This document shows positions 6,737-8,386 of a DNA stretch of 8,386 nucleotides, piece by piece. The number at the start of each line of letters is the position of its first letter. Position 1 is the first letter of the stretch. The notes beneath the pieces are model-generated. The model had not been told where the DNA came from. It saw nothing but the letters and a program-made list of their open reading frames with translations, and did no database searches. Made by a program: the position numbers and the translations under genes. Source of the stretch: Nitrososphaerota archaeon (GTDB lineage: Archaea; Thermoproteota; Nitrososphaeria; Nitrososphaerales; UBA183); NCBI GenBank assembly GCA_027886925.1, contig JAPCJN010000034.1, positions 1 through 8,386 of the forward strand, in the 5' to 3' direction.

Positions 6737-7600
6737 ATGACAGACAGATACTTTCTGTTGGGAAAGGACGTATCGCGCTCTCCATCCCCCGCCATGATGA
6801 ACGCGGCGTTCGAGTCCCTGGCCATGGAGGCGGAGTATGCTTCGCTCAGCGTGCCCGAAGCGATGTTCGTCCAGGAGGTCAACCGCATCAAGAGGTCGTC
6901 GTTCAAGGGGATGAACGTGACCATCCCGTTCAAGACGATGGTGATCCCCCTGCTCAGCAGCCTCGATTCGGTCGCCATTCGGATCCAGGCCGTCAACACG
7001 GTGAAAAGGGAAGACGGGGGAAAGTACACGGGGCACAACACAGACCCCGACGGGATTGTCGGGCCTTTGAAAGCGCTGTCACCCGTGCTCGATGCGAGGA
7101 ACGCGCTATTGATCGGAGCGGGAGGCGCGGCTCGGGCATTTTGCGAGGCGATGAACAGGCTGGGCTGCAGGGACGTGGGGGTGGCAGTCCGAAACGTCGC
7201 GCGCGCGGACGAATTCATCCGCGACATGGAAAAGGCGTTCCCACGGATGAACCTCACGCCAGTCCCCATCGACGACCTCCGTCACGTCAACCACGAACTG
7301 CTGTTCAACGCGTCCCCCATAGGTTCGTTTGGGACGTCCATACCCTCGGAGTTGAAGAGGATCATCCCCGGGACCAAGATAGTGTTCGACGCCGTCTACC
7401 GACCGAGGGACACGGAGCTGCTTGTCGAGGCGGAGCGCAAGGGCTCGAAGGTCATTCGCGGGGAAGAGATGCTCCTACATCAGGGCATGGCCGCGTTCAA
7501 GCTTTGGACGGGGAAGGACGCCCCGGAAGCCGCGATGAGAGAGGCACTGAGCGCTTCCCTCGACAACGGCGGAGCGACAGGAGGCACGTCCGCGCGATGA
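6737..7600 (+). CDS. aroE: Shikimate dehydrogenase (NADP+)
   Basis: This 287-residue protein reduces 3-dehydroshikimate with NADPH to shikimate. The N-terminal substrate domain shows the shikimate-binding SRSPSPAM (13-20), NVTIPFK with catalytic Lys66, AVNTV with Asn87 and HNTDPDG with Asp103. The Rossmann domain has GAGGAARA at 127-134 and an NR-type segment VRNVARA at 151-157, where arginines fit NADPH preference. The C-terminal LLHQGMAAFKLWTG (246-259) includes Gln249. Length matches AroE. ATG 6737 follows the aroD stop by 3 nt, with only a distant GGAG (6717-6720), so translation is probably coupled. The last dozen residues, rich in Gly, Ser and Thr, look like a flexible tail. They are encoded where the SD of the next gene lies, and the stop overlaps the next start as ATGA. 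Confidence 0.95.
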   Translation: MTDRYFLLGKDVSRSPSPAMMNAAFESLAMEAEYASLSVPEAMFVQEVNRIKRSSFKGMNVTIPFKTMVIPLLSSLDSVAIRIQAVNTVKREDGGKYTGHNTDPDGIVGPLKALSPVLDARNALLIGAGGAARAFCEAMNRLGCRDVGVAVRNVARADEFIRDMEKAFPRMNLTPVPIDDLRHVNHELLFNASPIGSFGTSIPSELKRIIPGTKIVFDAVYRPRDTELLVEAERKGSKVIRGEEMLLHQGMAAFKLWTGKDAPEAAMREALSASLDNGGATGGTSAR

Positions 7601-8386
7601 CCGTGACGAGGGGCAGGGCCTCCACCTTCGGGGCGATCAGCATCGTCAACGCCATCGCGAGCGGCAACGGGGCGACGGCGAGCGTGAAGCTCGCCACGGA
7701 GGTAGAGGTGGAGATGGAGAACGTCCCTGGCACGTGGGATGTCAAGATCAACGGCAAGAATGCGGAGTCGAAGCTCGCGCTGGAGTCCATTCGCCTGGCG
7801 CTCAAGAGCGCCGGGAGAGAACCCAAAGACTTCTCAGGAAGGATCGAGACCAACTCGAACATCCCGGTCGGGGTAGGCCTCAAGACGTCGTCCTCAGCCT
7901 CGACCGCGGCCGCGCTGGCCGTCCTTTCGGCTCTCGGGCAGAAGGCTTTCGACCGGCAGAAGGTGCTCTCGTGCAGCGTAGAGGCCTCGCTGGCGTCCGG
8001 CGCGAGCATCACCGGAGCGCTCGACGACGCGGCTGCCTGCCTGCTGGGCGGGGTGAACCTCACCGACAACCTGAACAGGAGGATCATAAAGTCGAAGCTC
8101 TTCGACAAGGAGCTGGTGGTGGTCATCAAGGTCCCTAGGATGGCGAGCAAACGCTCGACGACCGACCCCGCCTTCATCAGGAAGTTCAGGGACCTCACCG
8201 ACCTGTTCTTCCGGATGAGCCTAGAGGGCGACTACTGGAGGGCGATGGTCTTGAACGGCATCGCCTACTCTTCCATCCTCAAATACGACCCCTTCCCGGC
8301 GCTCCGTGCAGTGGAGTTAGGGGCTTTGGGGGCGGGGCTCTCGGGGACGGGACCGTCGATCGCTGCGGTCTTCGAGACGTCCAAAA
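7597..8386 (+). CDS. aroK: Archaeal shikimate kinase, GHMP superfamily (3' end outside window)
   Basis: The visible 263 residues are most of a GHMP-type kinase that phosphorylates shikimate with ATP to shikimate 3-phosphate. It is unrelated to the P-loop AroK of bacteria. Three family motifs are present: the N-terminal AISIVNAIASGNGA (13-26), the ATP-binding IPVGVGLKTSSSASTAA (about 88-104) and the C-terminal GAGLSGTGPSIAAVF near residue 250. The segment SGASITGALDDAAACLLGG (about 133-151) matches the substrate-binding core of the archaeal enzyme. ATG 7597 overlaps the aroE stop as ATGA, and a GGAGG lies 12 nt upstream, slightly far. The usual family length is about 280-300, so only some 20-30 residues are lost beyond the edge. 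Homoserine and mevalonate kinases are related, but motifs and context favour shikimate. Confidence 0.93.
   Translation, partial: MTVTRGRASTFGAISIVNAIASGNGATASVKLATEVEVEMENVPGTWDVKINGKNAESKLALESIRLALKSAGREPKDFSGRIETNSNIPVGVGLKTSSSASTAAALAVLSALGQKAFDRQKVLSCSVEASLASGASITGALDDAAACLLGGVNLTDNLNRRIIKSKLFDKELVVVIKVPRMASKRSTTDPAFIRKFRDLTDLFFRMSLEGDYWRAMVLNGIAYSSILKYDPFPALRAVELGALGAGLSGTGPSIAAVFETSK

Noticed and set aside
7497..8198. Antisense reading frame of about 233 codons opposite aroE and shikimate kinase
   Set aside because: Same shadow effect. The product is a low-complexity Ser/Leu/Ala-rich chain, and the sense genes are well supported.

Overview
The window looks like archaeal chromosome. The evidence is a modified shikimate pathway that starts from aspartate semialdehyde (ADH synthase plus 3-dehydroquinate synthase II instead of DAHP synthase plus AroB), a GHMP-family archaeal shikimate kinase, an aspartate-semialdehyde dehydrogenase of archaeal/fungal type, and TATA-like boxes in the only long intergenic gap. 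The DNA is GC-rich (by eye near 60% in the operon), with strong third-position G/C bias. A mesophilic Nitrososphaeria/Thaumarchaeota-like or other GC-rich archaeon would fit, but I cannot fix the phylum by reading.

Layout: bases 1-1490 (minus strand) hold most of a membrane family-2 glycosyltransferase whose C-terminus runs off the left edge. Bases 1491-1831 are a divergent intergenic region with two TATA-like boxes, a perfect 7-bp hairpin and a strong Shine-Dalgarno site before the next gene. From 1832 to the right edge, seven tightly packed plus-strand genes form one apparent operon: aspartate kinase, aspartate-semialdehyde dehydrogenase, ADH synthase, 3-dehydroquinate synthase II, 3-dehydroquinate dehydratase, shikimate dehydrogenase and archaeal shikimate kinase (cut by the right edge). 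Junctions are 4-nt overlaps (TTGA, ATGA), a proposed 14-nt overlap, or gaps of 3, 8 and 37 nt.

Together these genes cover L-aspartate to shikimate 3-phosphate: aspartate is phosphorylated and reduced to the semialdehyde, condensed with 6-deoxy-5-ketofructose 1-phosphate, oxidatively deaminated and cyclised to 3-dehydroquinate, dehydrated, reduced and phosphorylated. EPSP synthase and chorismate synthase are not seen and may lie beyond the right edge.

The chemistry is known. The points worth a second look are the aspartate kinase/ASADH pair heading an aromatic operon (an ACT-regulated supply enzyme), the non-AUG starts (TTG for asd and aroD, probably CTG for dehydroquinate synthase II), a lysine-rich tail on AroD, and the structured divergent promoter region. 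I found no mobile element, CRISPR array, RNA gene or clearly novel system.
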